Positions 34,116 to 44,026 are shown, numbered from the stretch's first letter. The stretch is DNA of 64,000 nt from Virgibacillus sp. 7505 (GCF_002272135.1 NZ_NPBF01000005.1:1-64000); one strand, 5' to 3'. Notes: generated by a model not told the origin, from the sequence alone. Program-made: numbers and translations.

Positions 34116-35078
34116 ATGACTATCGAACAATTGAAATATATAGTAGCCATCGCACGATCAGGCTCGTTAAAAGCAGCTGCCGCTGAACAGCATGTCACTC
34201 TCCCAGCACTGAGCCAAGCACTTACCAACCTGGAAAGGGAGTTGAATATCAGTCTTTTCCGCCGTTCACGCACAGGCACGACGCCAACCGAGGAAGGCAG
34301 CAAACTTATTCAGCATGCAGAGGCTGTCTTAGAGAAACTGCAGGAATTCACTGATGAAGCAGAGACATATACAGAATCTCTGAATGGAGAGCTTAAGATT
34401 GCAAGTTTCCCTGGACCAATGGAAATTTTAGTTGAGCTTTTCTCTGAGTTCCGCAAGCTTCATCCAAATATTAAAGCTTCATTATTTGAGAACACCTCAC
34501 AGCGTATCATGAGGAAAGTTGATGCCGAAGCTGTAGATATCGGACTTGTCATTTATACAGAGAAGGAAGTTCAAAAATATCGTAATCTTGTCTTTAAGAA
34601 ACTGCTTGATGGACATATGGTGACAGCTGTCAATAACCGGCATCCGCTAGCTAAGGAAAAATTGATTACGGAAGAGATGCTTGTTAAGCAGCCGATCGTT
34701 CTTTATAATGACGCTTATATCCAGGCATTCATGCGCCAGTTCAAATCGCTGCAATACGATATCCTGTTCACCACGAACAACGTACAAACAATACGAAATA
34801 TGGTTGAGAATGAAACAGCTATCAATATCGGCTTTGACTATGCTTTTCGGACCGATGCTGAGCTTTCGAGAAGCAAAGACATCACACTTCTTCACTTTGC
34901 TCCGCCATTTTTTCAGACCTACTCTTTCGGCTATGTCTATCACGGAAACAATACACTCTCCCGCGTAGCTAGAACATTCTTACGTGAATTGGAAGAAACT
35001 ATCCTTGCTAAGGAAGAGCTACACGTAAAGTCAGATCCATCACTATACACGCATATAAAAAACACGCCTGTCCTTTGA
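34116..35078 (+). CDS. LysR-family transcriptional regulator
   Basis: A 320-residue LysR-type regulator: N-terminal helix-turn-helix (MTIEQLKYIVAIARSGSLKA to about residue 60) and a periplasmic-binding-like effector domain (about 90-300). It is divergent from bdhA with 127 bp between, which makes butanediol/acetoin metabolism a reasonable guess for its target; that is inference only. The AlsR name cannot be assigned. The stop codon lies inside the terminator hairpin. Confidence 0.9.
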   Translation: MTIEQLKYIVAIARSGSLKAAAAEQHVTLPALSQALTNLERELNISLFRRSRTGTTPTEEGSKLIQHAEAVLEKLQEFTDEAETYTESLNGELKIASFPGPMEILVELFSEFRKLHPNIKASLFENTSQRIMRKVDAEAVDIGLVIYTEKEVQKYRNLVFKKLLDGHMVTAVNNRHPLAKEKLITEEMLVKQPIVLYNDAYIQAFMRQFKSLQYDILFTTNNVQTIRNMVENETAINIGFDYAFRTDAELSRSKDITLLHFAPPFFQTYSFGYVYHGNNTLSRVARTFLRELEETILAKEELHVKSDPSLYTHIKNTPVL

Positions 35079-35090
35079 CAGGCGTGTTTT
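35059..35090. terminator. Bidirectional terminator between the LysR and SDR genes
   Basis: Perfect 14-bp stem AAAACACGCCTGTC/GACAGGCGTGTTTT (35059-35072, 35077-35090), loop CTTT. Confidence 0.92.
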
Positions 35091-35094
35091 AAAA

Positions 35095-35862
35095 TTAAGC
35101 AGATGTTGTTCCTTGTCCGCCATCGATTCGATAATAAGAACCCGTGATGAATGATGCTTTTTCAGAAGAAAGGAATAGCATCAAATCAGCGATCTCTTCC
35201 GCTGTAGCATAGCGCTTCATCGGTACACTCGCTTCAAAGCCTTTTCTAGCTTCTTCTTCATGGCCTTTAGCTGCATTTGTTTCGATAGAGCGCATCATGG
35301 CTGTATCTACACCAGATGGTGCAACTGCATTGACACGTACGCCATAGTCCGCTACTTCCAAAGCTGCCGTTTTATTGATTCCGATAAGGGCGTGTTTTGA
35401 AGCAATATAAGCACTCATGCCTGGAGCACCAAGCAAGCCGCCATTAGAAGCTGTATTCACGACAGCACCGCTCTTCTGTTCTGTCATTACTCTCAATACG
35501 TGTTTCAAACCAAGGAAGGCGCCTACTACGTTGACAGCCAATACTTTTTCCAAGTTCTCGACAGTTGAATCAACGATATTCTTGAACTCTCCGTTGATAC
35601 CAGCGTTATTGATGAACACATCAATACGGCCGAACTGTTCCTTGGTTTTTTGCACGTAGTCAATTACGTCTTCTTCCTTCGCAGCATTTGCTGCCAGCAA
35701 GATTTTCTCTGCATCAATGGATGCTGCAGCTTTCTCAAGCGCTTCCTGTGAAAGATCGACAAGAGCAAGTTTTGCTCCTTCTGCTGCAAATTTCTTAGCA
35801 GCTGCGATTCCAATTCCGCCTGCTGCGCCTGTAATAAGTACCACTTTATCTTTGAATTCCAT
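35095..35862 (-). CDS. Short-chain dehydrogenase/reductase
   Basis: A 255-residue classical SDR: coenzyme motif TGAAGGIG (about 11-18), Asp38-type acidic residue (LVDLS) pointing to NAD(H) preference, NNAG (about 86-89), catalytic Ser (NTASNGG) and YIASK (about 153-157). The C-terminal TGSYYRIDGGQG is typical of FabG-like/levodione-reductase-like members. Substrate unknown. A single gene, convergent with the LysR regulator. Confidence 0.88.
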   Translation of the reverse strand: MEFKDKVVLITGAAGGIGIAAAKKFAAEGAKLALVDLSQEALEKAAASIDAEKILLAANAAKEEDVIDYVQKTKEQFGRIDVFINNAGINGEFKNIVDSTVENLEKVLAVNVVGAFLGLKHVLRVMTEQKSGAVVNTASNGGLLGAPGMSAYIASKHALIGINKTAALEVADYGVRVNAVAPSGVDTAMMRSIETNAAKGHEEEARKGFEASVPMKRYATAEEIADLMLFLSSEKASFITGSYYRIDGGQGTTSA

Positions 35863-35950
35863 CTCTTAAGTCCCCTCTCAGAATATGTACTATCCTACTT
35901 ATTATCGGTAACCTTCTTACTATGTTCAACTAGAATGCTTATAACTTTAC

Positions 35951-35984
35951 AAAAAAAACAGGAGAACATGATTGTTCTCCTGTT
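35951..35984 (-). terminator. Terminator of the tcyABC operon
   Basis: Arms AACAGGAGAACA/TGTTCTCCTGTT (35957-35968, 35973-35984) with loop TGAT and, on the minus strand, a run of eight T. Confidence 0.92.
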
Positions 35985-36735
35985 ACTCTGTAGGATTCAA
36001 AATGCGATGCAGGAAGCGCTGCGTACGCTCCTCTTTTGGATGAGACAGCACTTCTGCCGGCGGTCCTTGCTCCACAATGACACCGCCATCGATGAAGATG
36101 ACTTCATCCGCGATCTCCTGTGCGAATTTAATCTCATGCGTGACAACAACCATCGTCCAGCCTTCGTTAGCCAGATCCTTCATGACACGGAGCACTTCTC
36201 CGATCAGCTCAGGATCCAGTGCTGAAGTAGGTTCATCAAAAAGCATCAATTCAGGCTTGATTGCAAGCGCACGTGCTATACCTACACGCTGTTGCTGCCC
36301 GCCGGATAGCTGATAAGGATAAAGATCCTTTTTATCCTTCAGTCCTACTTTATCAAGCAATTCAATTGCTTCCGCTTTAACAGTCTGTTTGTCCCGTTTC
36401 TGAACCTGAACAGGCCCTTCCATGACATTCTCCAGAACAGTGCGATGCGGAAATAGATTATAAGATTGAAATACCATCCCTGATTTACGGCGCAGCTTAA
36501 TCAAATCCTGTTGTTTCACCTTCTGGCCGAAATTGACTTGATGATCTTTAAAGCCGACGATACCTTCATCTGGTATCTCCAGTGCATTGAGACAGCGAAG
36601 CAAGGTTGTCTTACCAGAACCGGATGGTCCAAGGATTGCGATTACCTTACCTTTATTCACTTGCATATCTATTGATTTCAGTACTGTATTTGTACCGAAA
36701 GTTTTCTTTAAACCTTTTACTGCTAGCATAGCCAC
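35983..36735 (-). CDS. tcyC: L-cystine ABC transporter ATP-binding protein
   Basis: A 250-residue polar-amino-acid-type ATPase: Walker [12 protein letters not shown] (about 35-45), Q-loop [11 protein letters not shown], signature LSGGQQQR, Walker [13 protein letters not shown] and H-loop VTHE. It is the third gene of an operon whose binding protein and permease match Bacillus subtilis TcyA and TcyB closely, so it powers cystine import. The gap to tcyB is 6 bp. Confidence 0.93.
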   Translation of the reverse strand: MAMLAVKGLKKTFGTNTVLKSIDMQVNKGKVIAILGPSGSGKTTLLRCLNALEIPDEGIVGFKDHQVNFGQKVKQQDLIKLRRKSGMVFQSYNLFPHRTVLENVMEGPVQVQKRDKQTVKAEAIELLDKVGLKDKKDLYPYQLSGGQQQRVGIARALAIKPELMLFDEPTSALDPELIGEVLRVMKDLANEGWTMVVVTHEIKFAQEIADEVIFIDGGVIVEQGPPAEVLSHPKEERTQRFLHRILNPTE

Positions 36736-36741
36736 CCCTCC

Positions 36742-37440
36742 TTACCTTGCTGTATAGCGGTCTAATCTGCGTTCGAGCTGGTGCTGCGCCAGCGAAAGGA
36801 CGAAACAGATGATCCAATAAATGAAGGCAGCCAAGATATAGATGTAAACAATCTGATCCAAATTCGTCGCACCGATTTGCTGTGACTTACGAAACAGCTC
36901 GGTTACGAGAATCTGAGATGCCAATGATGTTTCCTTCACTAAGCTAATAAAGCTATTGGATAAAGGCGGTACGGAAACTCGCAGCGCCTGGGGCAGAATG
37001 ACACGAAACAATGTTTTCCGATAAGTCATCCCGATTGTAAAGCCTGCCTCCCACTGCCCCTTAGGAACTGAGAGAATGGATGCCCGGATGATTTCCGAAG
37101 CATATGCTCCGACGTTTAAGGAAAAAGCAATAATTGCTGTCGGATAAGGATCTATCATAATATTTAATTCCGGCAGTAAGTAGAAAATAATGAATAGCTG
37201 AACAAGCAGCGGTGTGCCGCGGATAGCAGAGACATAAACAGAAAAAATCCACCGCAAAGGCTTGATATTCGAGATCCTAACCAGTGCCGTGATGAGTGCG
37301 ATGATGATGCCTAGAAAGAACGAAATAAGAGTCAAGGGGATCGTGACTTTGATCCCCTCGATCAGTATCGGCCAGAATGACTGCTGCAACAGCTCCCAAG
37401 GGATGACAATCCCGCCGAATACCATATTATTTGTTAACAT
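36742..37440 (-). CDS. tcyB: L-cystine ABC transporter permease
   Basis: About 232 residues, the HisMQ-type permease of the cystine importer with four to five helices and the EAA-like loop [43 protein letters not shown] is the family's second signature. The ATG at 37440 (MLTNNM) aligns with the known TcyB start; an in-frame TTG at 37449 would add three residues. The start lies inside the 3' end of tcyA (14-bp overlap), so translation is coupled. Confidence 0.93.
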   Translation of the reverse strand: MLTNNMVFGGIVIPWELLQQSFWPILIEGIKVTIPLTLISFFLGIIIALITALVRISNIKPLRWIFSVYVSAIRGTPLLVQLFIIFYLLPELNIMIDPYPTAIIAFSLNVGAYASEIIRASILSVPKGQWEAGFTIGMTYRKTLFRVILPQALRVSVPPLSNSFISLVKETSLASQILVTELFRKSQQIGATNLDQIVYIYILAAFIYWIICFVLSLAQHQLERRLDRYTAR

Positions 37441-38248
37441 CTTCGCCAAACCATTTCGTCGAGATTTCCGCTAATGTACCATCTTCACGCATCTCATCAA
37501 GTGCTTTGTTGAACTGATCGACAATTTCACCGCTATCCTTACGGAATGTGAAGTATGTCTCGGAAGGTTCGCCAGTTTCGAAAGCGATTTTCACAGGTGC
37601 TTCCTTATCCGTATTATTCAGATAGTCAAGCACAGCAAGCTTATCGTTGAAAGTAAGGTCAACACGACCCTGTTCAATCAGCTGAATGGATTGAGCCAAG
37701 CCTTCCACACCTTCAATTTCCGCGCCAGCTTCAGTAGCCAATGCATTGTAGTTACTTGTTAGAGACTGTGCGGATGTCTTACCTTCTACATCTTCAATCG
37801 ATTTGATGTCATTGTTATCTGCAGCTGTTACGACAACAGACTGAGATTTTGTGTATGGATCTGAGAAGTCATACTGACCGACACGTTCGTCATTTTCCCC
37901 TTTACCCACTTGGTTCGCAATCACATCGAAACGATCACTGTTCAAACCAGAGAACATGGAATCCCATTGTGTCTCTTCAAATTTCACTTCAAGACCCAAA
38001 TGCTTACCGACTTCCTTCATCACTTCCACGTCATAACCTGTAAGTTCACCATTATCATCATGGAATGTGAACGGAGAGTATGTTCCTTCTGTTCCTACTG
38101 TAATTTCACCTTTATCTTGAACTTCTTGCCAAAGATCAGCGTTGCCGCCTTTATCACCAGAATCGGAAGCAGAATCATCTCCGTTGCCACAGGCAGCAAG
38201 AATTGCAAATATCGACATAAATAGTAGACCTAATAGTGCTTTCTTCAT
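37427..38248 (-). CDS. tcyA: L-cystine-binding lipoprotein
   Basis: About 273 residues; binds cystine at the outer face of the membrane. Signal peptide [20 protein letters not shown] with lipobox LAAC, then the SBP family 3 fold: [31 protein letters not shown] and [15 protein letters not shown]. Very close to Bacillus subtilis TcyA from memory. ATG 38248 is preferred to the in-frame ATG 38284, which would put 12 charged residues before the signal peptide. First gene of tcyABC. Confidence 0.94.
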   Translation of the reverse strand: MKKALLGLLFMSIFAILAACGNGDDSASDSGDKGGNADLWQEVQDKGEITVGTEGTYSPFTFHDDNGELTGYDVEVMKEVGKHLGLEVKFEETQWDSMFSGLNSDRFDVIANQVGKGENDERVGQYDFSDPYTKSQSVVVTAADNNDIKSIEDVEGKTSAQSLTSNYNALATEAGAEIEGVEGLAQSIQLIEQGRVDLTFNDKLAVLDYLNNTDKEAPVKIAFETGEPSETYFTFRKDSGEIVDQFNKALDEMREDGTLAEISTKWFGEDVNK

Positions 38249-38585
38249 GTACCAAACCCACTTTTCTATAATTTTTAACTTCATCAGTTTAAGGCCAACA
38301 TCAGGAAAAGTAAAGAAAAAAGTCTGAGTAAACTAATCAGGATTAAATCACATGCTATGCGCTTATTATAAACGTAACTGCAGCTCGTCATTCAGCTTAA
38401 TTCAAGTAGTAATCCACACATCCTCCCAAAAGGAAATTTAAGACGTTCCGTGTTACAATACCCAGCCCGCAAATGGATGGAACTTATTTCATTCCATGTG
38501 GAATAAAGTACATGAAAGCGAATAGGTGTAAAGAAAACGCAGAATGGTCACATTAACAGCAGAGTGAAAGCTGGAGGTAACAGAG
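38249..38585. other. Intergenic region between divergent tcyA and the leader-MFS unit
   Basis: About 335 bp without a gene I can support. It holds a perfect 14-bp palindrome ATTCCATGTGGAAT at 38491-38504, which could be an operator for either unit, and several A-rich stretches. I cannot place promoters or a T-box or S-box structure here with confidence. Confidence 0.55.
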
Positions 38586-38684
38586 ATGACCAATATCGTG
38601 AAAAAAAACTATAAAGCTGCTTGTAAATTCGTTCTCCCTTCTATCGGCCTGAATAAAGAGGCCTCTTTCGGTATAGTGGAATGA
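38586..38684 (+). CDS. 32-residue leader peptide translationally coupled to an MFS exporter
   Basis: ATG 38586 has a near-perfect ribosome site (GGAGGT, 8 bases upstream) and encodes 32 residues starting MTNIVKKNYKAACKFVLPS and ending FGIVE. Its TGA overlaps the ATG of the MFS gene (ATGA at 38681-38684). The MFS start has only a weak AGTGGA before it, so ribosomes finishing the leader probably supply its initiation. The 3' part contains a 14-bp palindrome AAAGAGGCCTCTTT. The pattern resembles leader peptides controlling antibiotic-resistance exporters, but I do not recognise the peptide. Confidence 0.7.
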   Translation: MTNIVKKNYKAACKFVLPSIGLNKEASFGIVE

Positions 38685-40039
38685 ATAAAAAGCAACGCGG
38701 CCTTTTCCTGACAGCTATCGCAACAGGGACAATGCTCAATCCACTGAATTCTTCGATGATTTCTTTGGCACTTCATGCTATCCAGCATGATTTTTCACTG
38801 AGCTTTGCCACAGTCTCATGGCTTATTTCTACTTACTATTTAGCAAGTGCGATTGTTGTTCCAATTGCCGGCAAGGTCGGAGATCTTATTGGACGGCGCA
38901 AGATGCTTTTGATCGGCCTGCTGCTCGTTGCTGTTTCCGCTGTTGGTGCCCCATTTGCAGGCACATTCCTTATTTTATTGGGCATGCGGCTGTTCCAGGC
39001 AGTTGGCAGCAGTTCCATTTTTCCAGCTGGTATGGCACTTGTGCGTACTCATATACATGAGAAACAAGCGTCAGCACTTGCCATACTATCCATTTTCACT
39101 TCGTCCATGTCAGCATTTGGTCCAACCGCCGGCGGATTTCTGATCGACTTTGCTGGCTGGCAGTCCATTTTTACAGTGAATGCTCCATTCATTTTGCTTA
39201 GCTTTCTGCTGACTTGGTTCGCTGTCCCAAAGGATCCTGAAACTATGCACTACACTTTCCGGGAGTTCTGGAAACAACTCGACACCATTGGAATTATTCT
39301 ATTTGCAATCGGTATGAGCTTTCTATTGTACTTTCTGCTGTCTTTCGAGCATGGCGTCCATTTGCTGCCATTGGGTATAGGTATTATTTTTCTTGCAGCA
39401 TTCATTGTGCGTGAATTACACACTGCCTTCCCTTTTATCGATGTCCGTCTATTGCGGAGCAATAAACGGCTGACGCTTGTCTACATCCAGTTCATACTAT
39501 TGAACATATTCAACTACAGTCTCTTCTTCGGACTGCCGAGCTTCTTCCAGGATGTTTTGCATTACAGCCTGAAGACGAGCGGTTTGATGATGATTTTCCT
39601 TTCTGGTGCAAGTACGCTTGTGTCATTCTTGATGGGTCGCTGGATCGATCGTTCCGGTACAAGTATTCCTACGATTGTCGGAGCTGTGCTCATGATTGGC
39701 GGAACCGCAACATTAGCTGCCATATCCCAGCACCTGACTCTCGGAAACATTGGTACTGTCCTCATTTTTCTTGGAATTAGCTACGGCATCGGTAATGTCA
39801 CCTTGCAAGCAGCCATGCTGCACGCTTCCCCCGAGTCCATTGTCGGGACAAGCTCAGGCCTCTTCCAGACATGCAGATACCTTGGTTCCATTCTTTCTTC
39901 TGTTGTCTTAGCGATTGTATTCGGCTCTGACTTGTCGCTGCCTGGGTTCCGGTTATTAATGATTGTCCTCGTCATCACCGGAGTAACTTTCTTAATCACA
40001 GCTGTCTATTCAAAACAACTGGAAGAAGCAGCGGGATGA
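38681..40039 (+). CDS. MFS drug-type exporter (DHA2-like)
   Basis: A 452-residue major facilitator protein with about 14 hydrophobic helices. Motif A is GKVGDLIGRRKMLL (about 64-77) and the exporter-specific motif C is SAFGPTAGGFLIDF (about 146-159), pointing to proton-driven export. The N-terminus (MLNPLNSSMISLALHAI) is the DHA2-type motif D1 region. Its start is embedded in an ATGA overlap with a leader peptide, suggesting induction by translation-affecting compounds. Substrate unknown. Confidence 0.88.
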   Translation: MNKKQRGLFLTAIATGTMLNPLNSSMISLALHAIQHDFSLSFATVSWLISTYYLASAIVVPIAGKVGDLIGRRKMLLIGLLLVAVSAVGAPFAGTFLILLGMRLFQAVGSSSIFPAGMALVRTHIHEKQASALAILSIFTSSMSAFGPTAGGFLIDFAGWQSIFTVNAPFILLSFLLTWFAVPKDPETMHYTFREFWKQLDTIGIILFAIGMSFLLYFLLSFEHGVHLLPLGIGIIFLAAFIVRELHTAFPFIDVRLLRSNKRLTLVYIQFILLNIFNYSLFFGLPSFFQDVLHYSLKTSGLMMIFLSGASTLVSFLMGRWIDRSGTSIPTIVGAVLMIGGTATLAAISQHLTLGNIGTVLIFLGISYGIGNVTLQAAMLHASPESIVGTSSGLFQTCRYLGSILSSVVLAIVFGSDLSLPGFRLLMIVLVITGVTFLITAVYSKQLEEAAG

Positions 40040-40060
40040 ATTCGGCTGCTTCTTCCATAT
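40021..40060 (+). terminator. Terminator-like hairpin after the MFS gene
   Basis: Perfect 12-bp stem GGAAGAAGCAGC/GCTGCTTCTTCC (40021-40032, 40045-40056) spanning the stop codon; the following T-run is short. Confidence 0.6.
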
Positions 40061-40064
40061 CCTA

Positions 40065-40093
40065 TTGACAGCACTCGTTAATGGTCATACAAT
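40065..40093 (+). promoter_or_regulatory. Sigma-A promoter of garD
   Basis: TTGACA (40065-40070), 17 bases, TACAAT (40088-40093); about 77 bases before the garD start. Confidence 0.85.
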
Positions 40094-40138
40094 TATACAA
40101 AATAACAAATAGTCCCATTCTTTTTTATTGCTTCTAAT

Positions 40139-40152
40139 TGAAATCGCTTACA
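40139..40152. promoter_or_regulatory. cre-like site next to the garD ribosome site
   Basis: TGAAATCGCTTACA matches the CcpA consensus at 13 of 14 positions and touches the AAAGGAGGAGG ribosome site; downstream of the promoter, so it would act as a roadblock under glucose. Confidence 0.6.
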
Positions 40153-40169
40153 AAGGAGGAGGAATACAA

Positions 40170-41693
40170 TTGAAATCCACGACTAACCCTTATTTTGTTA
40201 AAGTACATGAACAAGACAATGTTGCAATCGCAGTTGCCGATGGTGGTCTTGCTGGCGGAACTTCCCTTGCAGATGACATCGTCACACAGGAGCACATTCC
40301 CCAAGGCCACAAGATTTCTTTGCAGCCCATCCAAACAGGCGAACCTGTTATCCGCTACGGTGAAGTGATCGGGCATGCCACAACAGATATTCCTACCGGC
40401 AGCTGGGTCCAAGAACGTCACTTGCTCATGCCCACCCCACCGCCGCTGGATGAACTCTCTCTTTCCCCTGCTCCTGCTGTGCACCTTCCTTCATTGGAAG
40501 GCTATACATTCGAAGGTTATCGGAATCCGGATGGATCAGTCGGCACCAAGAACATACTTGGCATTATAACAAGTGTCCAATGTGTCGTCGGTGTCATGGA
40601 TCACGCAGTTAAGCGACTGAAACAGGATATTCTGCCGAACTATCCAAATGTGGATGATATTGTCGGTCTTCATCATGCGTATGGCTGTGGGGTTGCTATC
40701 CAGGCACCAGAAGCAATCATCCCGATTCGCACTGTACAGAACTTAGCCCGTCACCCGAACTTTGGCGGTGAGACACTAGTCATCGGTCTGGGCTGTGAGA
40801 AACTCATTCCATCACGAGTCAATCCTAGCGGAAACGATGAGGATATTATTATGCTGCAGGATCAGCAAGGCTTTCATGCAATGGTGGACAAAATCATAGA
40901 AAAGGCCGAAGCAAAGCTAACTATGCTGAATAAAAGAAAACGGGAAACTTGTCCTGTCTCTGACTTGGTTATTGGCACACAATGCGGCGGAAGTGATGCT
41001 TTCTCCGGCGTTACCGCAAACCCTGCCGTTGGTTATGCATCGGATTTGCTTGTCCGCGCCGGAGCAACAGTTATGTTTTCCGAAGTGACGGAGGTTCGGG
41101 ATGCAATCCATTTACTTACACCTCGAGCCGCCAGCAAGGAAGTTGCCGAAAAACTAGTTCACGAAATGGATTGGTATGACCGTTATTTAGCTTCTGGTCA
41201 GGCAGATCGGAGCGCCAATCCGTCACCCGGGAATAAAAAAGGCGGTTTATCCAATGTCGTAGAAAAAGCTTTAGGCTCTGTCGCCAAGTCTGGACAAAGC
41301 ACAATTGCAGATGTCCTCGCACCTGGAGAACGTGCTGAAACGAAGGGTTTATTATTTGCTGCCACTCCAGCCAGCGACTTTGTCTGCGGTACGCTCCAGC
41401 TCGCTTCCGGCATCCACCTGCAGCTCTTCACAACTGGCCGCGGCACACCATACAGTCTGGCGATGGCCCCTGTCGTAAAGATATCAACACGCACCGCCCT
41501 TCACCAGCAATGGAAGGATTTAATTGATATCAATGCTGGTACAATTGCTACTGGAGAAGCAACATTAGAAGAAGTTGGCTGGGAGATTTTCCACTTTATA
41601 CTGGATGTAGCAAGCGGAAGAAAACAGACCTGGGCAGATCATTGGGGAACCCATAATGATCTAGCTCTATTCAACCCTGCTCCAGTTACGTGA
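40170..41693 (+). CDS. garD: Galactarate dehydratase
   Basis: About 507 residues; dehydrates D-galactarate (mucic acid). An N-terminal SAF-type domain (about 1-95; [36 protein letters not shown]) is followed by the UxaA/GarD catalytic domain with [44 protein letters not shown] and ASDFVCGT; conserved cysteines for Fe binding are present. The match to Escherichia coli GarD is very close. The start is TTG at 40170, 7 bases after AAAGGAGGAGG; the ATG at 40128 precedes that site. No other galactarate genes are adjacent. Confidence 0.95.
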   Translation: MKSTTNPYFVKVHEQDNVAIAVADGGLAGGTSLADDIVTQEHIPQGHKISLQPIQTGEPVIRYGEVIGHATTDIPTGSWVQERHLLMPTPPPLDELSLSPAPAVHLPSLEGYTFEGYRNPDGSVGTKNILGIITSVQCVVGVMDHAVKRLKQDILPNYPNVDDIVGLHHAYGCGVAIQAPEAIIPIRTVQNLARHPNFGGETLVIGLGCEKLIPSRVNPSGNDEDIIMLQDQQGFHAMVDKIIEKAEAKLTMLNKRKRETCPVSDLVIGTQCGGSDAFSGVTANPAVGYASDLLVRAGATVMFSEVTEVRDAIHLLTPRAASKEVAEKLVHEMDWYDRYLASGQADRSANPSPGNKKGGLSNVVEKALGSVAKSGQSTIADVLAPGERAETKGLLFAATPASDFVCGTLQLASGIHLQLFTTGRGTPYSLAMAPVVKISTRTALHQQWKDLIDINAGTIATGEATLEEVGWEIFHFILDVASGRKQTWADHWGTHNDLALFNPAPVT

Positions 41694-41698
41694 AAGAG

Positions 41699-41738
41699 AA
41701 AAACCCCGATGCATTGAGACTAGAGCATCGGGGTTTTT
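41699..41738. terminator. Bidirectional terminator between garD and azlD
   Basis: Perfect 14-bp stem AAAAACCCCGATGC/GCATCGGGGTTTTT (41699-41712, 41725-41738). Confidence 0.93.
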
Positions 41739-41741
41739 CTT

Positions 41742-42065
41742 TTATCCTATGAAAAAGCGCAAACCAGCCATGAGCACAACACCAATTACTACCGTAAATA
41801 ATAGACTCTTGGTCCAAAGTGCGAAAAGAATGGTAGGAATCATGATTGCGATGACCTGCCAGTCGAAGGAAAGTGGTCCGTTTTCCCCTAGAACATTCGA
41901 GACAACAAGTGCAGTCAGTATACATATAGGGATGTAAGACAGCCACCTCAAGGCAAGCACTGGCAGTTTTAGATTTCTGATGATCAAAAAAGGCAATACA
42001 CGCGGTACTATCGTCACTGCCGCACAAGCAGCAATCAGCAGCAGCATGGAAAAAGATACGTTCAT
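41742..42065 (-). CDS. azlD: AzlD-family branched-chain amino acid exporter subunit
   Basis: A 107-residue protein with four hydrophobic helices and the AzlD motif TIVPRVLPFLI near the N-terminus. The start ATG at 42065 overlaps the azlC stop (ATGA), so the pair is translationally coupled; a longer in-frame form from 42170 has a hydrophilic non-homologous extension. AzlC and AzlD together export branched-chain amino acids or analogues. Confidence 0.9.
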   Translation of the reverse strand: MNVSFSMLLLIAACAAVTIVPRVLPFLIIRNLKLPVLALRWLSYIPICILTALVVSNVLGENGPLSFDWQVIAIMIPTILFALWTKSLLFTVVIGVVLMAGLRFFIG

Positions 42066-42790
42066 TTCTCCGTCACCACCCCTATCGTTGCGCCAAGAAT
42101 GGTAGCCAGCAGTACAGCCATATGGGAACTGACAAAAAATGAGAAACCTATCATCAGTATGACGATACACAATATTAACCGAATGTAGTGCTTTAATTTC
42201 GTCGATTCAATTGCATCCAGCTGCAGAACAAGCAGTGCAATGAACATACTGGTCAATGCGAAATCCAGACCAAATGCCTCTGGATCTGCTATCCAATTAC
42301 CAAACAATGCACCGAAAGCACAAGAAATAATCCAGCATATATAAGCTGTCACGTTCAACCCATTCATCCAGCTTGCCGTCATTTTCCGCCTCTGTTGCAC
42401 CTTGCTGGAAGCCACCCCAAAAGTCTCATCTGTCAGCAGCACGCCAAATCCGATGTTCCGCCAAACAGAATACTGCGTAAAATGCGGTGCCAGTGTCGCG
42501 CTCACAAGAAAATGGCGTAAATTCACAATAAAGGTCGTTAAAATAACTGCGGCAGCCGGGCTTCCATCAAGCACTAAGGCAGCAAATATAAATTGAGCCG
42601 ACCCAGCATATACAAGTACTGCCAGTAACACTACCTCCAGCGCACTGAGTCCTGCTGCAATACCTACTACTCCAGCAGCAATACCTATGCTGATATATCC
42701 AAGCAGTGTAGGGATACAATCTCTTACCCCCTGCCTGAAAGTAATATCATTATTCTCCTCCGCACCAATAGATGCTTGTACATCGGCCAT
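42062..42790 (-). CDS. azlC: AzlC-family branched-chain amino acid exporter, large subunit
   Basis: A 242-residue integral membrane protein with the AzlC pattern: RDCIPTLLGYISIGIAAGVVG at the start, LVYAGSAQFIFAAL, and NLRHFLVSATLAPHF followed by TDETFGVA. It partners with AzlD in the same two-gene operon. AAGGTGA upstream supports the ATG at 42790. No dedicated Lrp-type regulator is adjacent. Confidence 0.92.
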   Translation of the reverse strand: MADVQASIGAEENNDITFRQGVRDCIPTLLGYISIGIAAGVVGIAAGLSALEVVLLAVLVYAGSAQFIFAALVLDGSPAAAVILTTFIVNLRHFLVSATLAPHFTQYSVWRNIGFGVLLTDETFGVASSKVQQRRKMTASWMNGLNVTAYICWIISCAFGALFGNWIADPEAFGLDFALTSMFIALLVLQLDAIESTKLKHYIRLILCIVILMIGFSFFVSSHMAVLLATILGATIGVVTEK

Positions 42791-43108
42791 TCTGCTCTCA
42801 CCTTCAAACTTCTCTAGTATTGGTTGTCAGTATATCAAAGGGAGGTACTTAATGGGAATAACACAAAGCCTCTTAAAAACTTCCTAAAAAGAGTTTTAGC
42901 ATTATATCCTTTCTCTGTATAGATTACGATGAATCTAGTCAAGATTATATATTCCCATAGTCTTTCTCTATGCGCTATTAATAACAAAGTATATTATCAG
43001 TCAGAACTAACTTTTTTTAGGAAGATATATATATAACTATAATATGTTTTCCAACCGCAGAATCTAGGTATAAATACTTAGTTTCAAAAAGAATAGGAGA
43101 AGATTACA
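42791..43108. other. Intergenic region between divergent azlC and the PAS-MCP gene
   Basis: About 318 AT-rich bp. A good ribosome site (GGGAGG) precedes a 12-codon mini-frame at 42852-42887 that I do not call a gene. TATAAT at 43038-43043 could be the -10 of the PAS-MCP gene but no good -35 is seen. No other feature found. Confidence 0.5.
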
Positions 43109-44026
43109 ATAATAATTAACCAGCAATCTACGACACAAGTCCTGGATGACAATGCCGTTTTAACCGCAGCGGAGAAATCTTTAGCTATGATAGAGTTCAC
43201 GCCGTTCGGCAAAGTATTGTGGGCTAACGAGAACTTCGCTGCAACCATAGGCTATCCAAAGACAGAGCTGCCAGGTAAGCACCACCGGCAATTCTGTGCT
43301 CCGGATTTTGCCCATAGCACAGATTATAACCAGTTCTGGAGCCGTCTGCGCAGCGGTCATTCTTTCCAGGATAAGATCATGCGAATTGCAAGGAATGGTG
43401 ATGTAATCTGGCTGGAAGCTACATACATGCCTGTTCATGATGAGAATGGCGGAGTGCAAGCTGTCCTGAAAGTGGCAACTGACATTACAGCACGAGAAAT
43501 TGGAACTAAGACCATTACATCCGACCTGCAGCAAATGGCAAATCATCTTCGTGCCCGCACGGGTTCCGGTATCGAAAAAAACAACGGCGCTGCAGATTCG
43601 ATCGATTCCATCGTTGCTGCCACGACCGCTAATATCGATGCGGCGGAAGCCTTAAGTAAACAAGCAGGCTCTATTCAATCACTTGTCAAATCTATCAGAG
43701 ACATTGCAAACCAGACGAATCTACTAGCATTGAATGCTGCCATTCAAGCAGCTCACGCAGGCGAACATGGCAGAGGGTTCAATGTTGTTGCAGATGAGGT
43801 ACGGAAACTGGCATCACAAGCAGCAGAAGCAGCAAAACAGGCTCAAGATAATATCGGGAAGATGACTGGGCATATTCATCAGATTGAATCTGTCTCACAT
43901 CAGGCTCAGCAACGGAGTATGGATGGTAAATTGCGAGTTCAGGAGGTTATAGAAGAACTTTATACCCTTGAGCAAGCAGCCCAGAATCTGGATAAACAAG
44001 CAAACGAGCTCAGCCTTCTTATTTAA
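43109..44026 (+). CDS. Soluble PAS-domain methyl-accepting chemotaxis-type protein, non-standard start
   Basis: About 305 residues without membrane helices. A PAS domain ([22 protein letters not shown] onward, roughly 25-135) is followed by the methyl-accepting signalling hairpin ([20 protein letters not shown], then [15 protein letters not shown]). This build fits cytosolic energy/redox chemoreceptors. The frame is open from 43097, and homology to family N-termini ([20 protein letters not shown]) begins before the first ATG at 43187. An AGGAGA site lies 8 bases before an ATA at 43109, so either a rare ATA/ATT start is used or an ATG was mutated; initiation at 43187 would cut the domain's first strand. 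Confidence 0.78.
   Translation: MIINQQSTTQVLDDNAVLTAAEKSLAMIEFTPFGKVLWANENFAATIGYPKTELPGKHHRQFCAPDFAHSTDYNQFWSRLRSGHSFQDKIMRIARNGDVIWLEATYMPVHDENGGVQAVLKVATDITAREIGTKTITSDLQQMANHLRARTGSGIEKNNGAADSIDSIVAATTANIDAAEALSKQAGSIQSLVKSIRDIANQTNLLALNAAIQAAHAGEHGRGFNVVADEVRKLASQAAEAAKQAQDNIGKMTGHIHQIESVSHQAQQRSMDGKLRVQEVIEELYTLEQAAQNLDKQANELSLLI

Noticed and set aside
42852-42887. Mini-frame of 11 residues with a GGGAGG ribosome site upstream of the PAS-MCP gene
   Set aside because: Too short, divergent from azlC, and more than 200 bases before the next gene; no coupling is visible.
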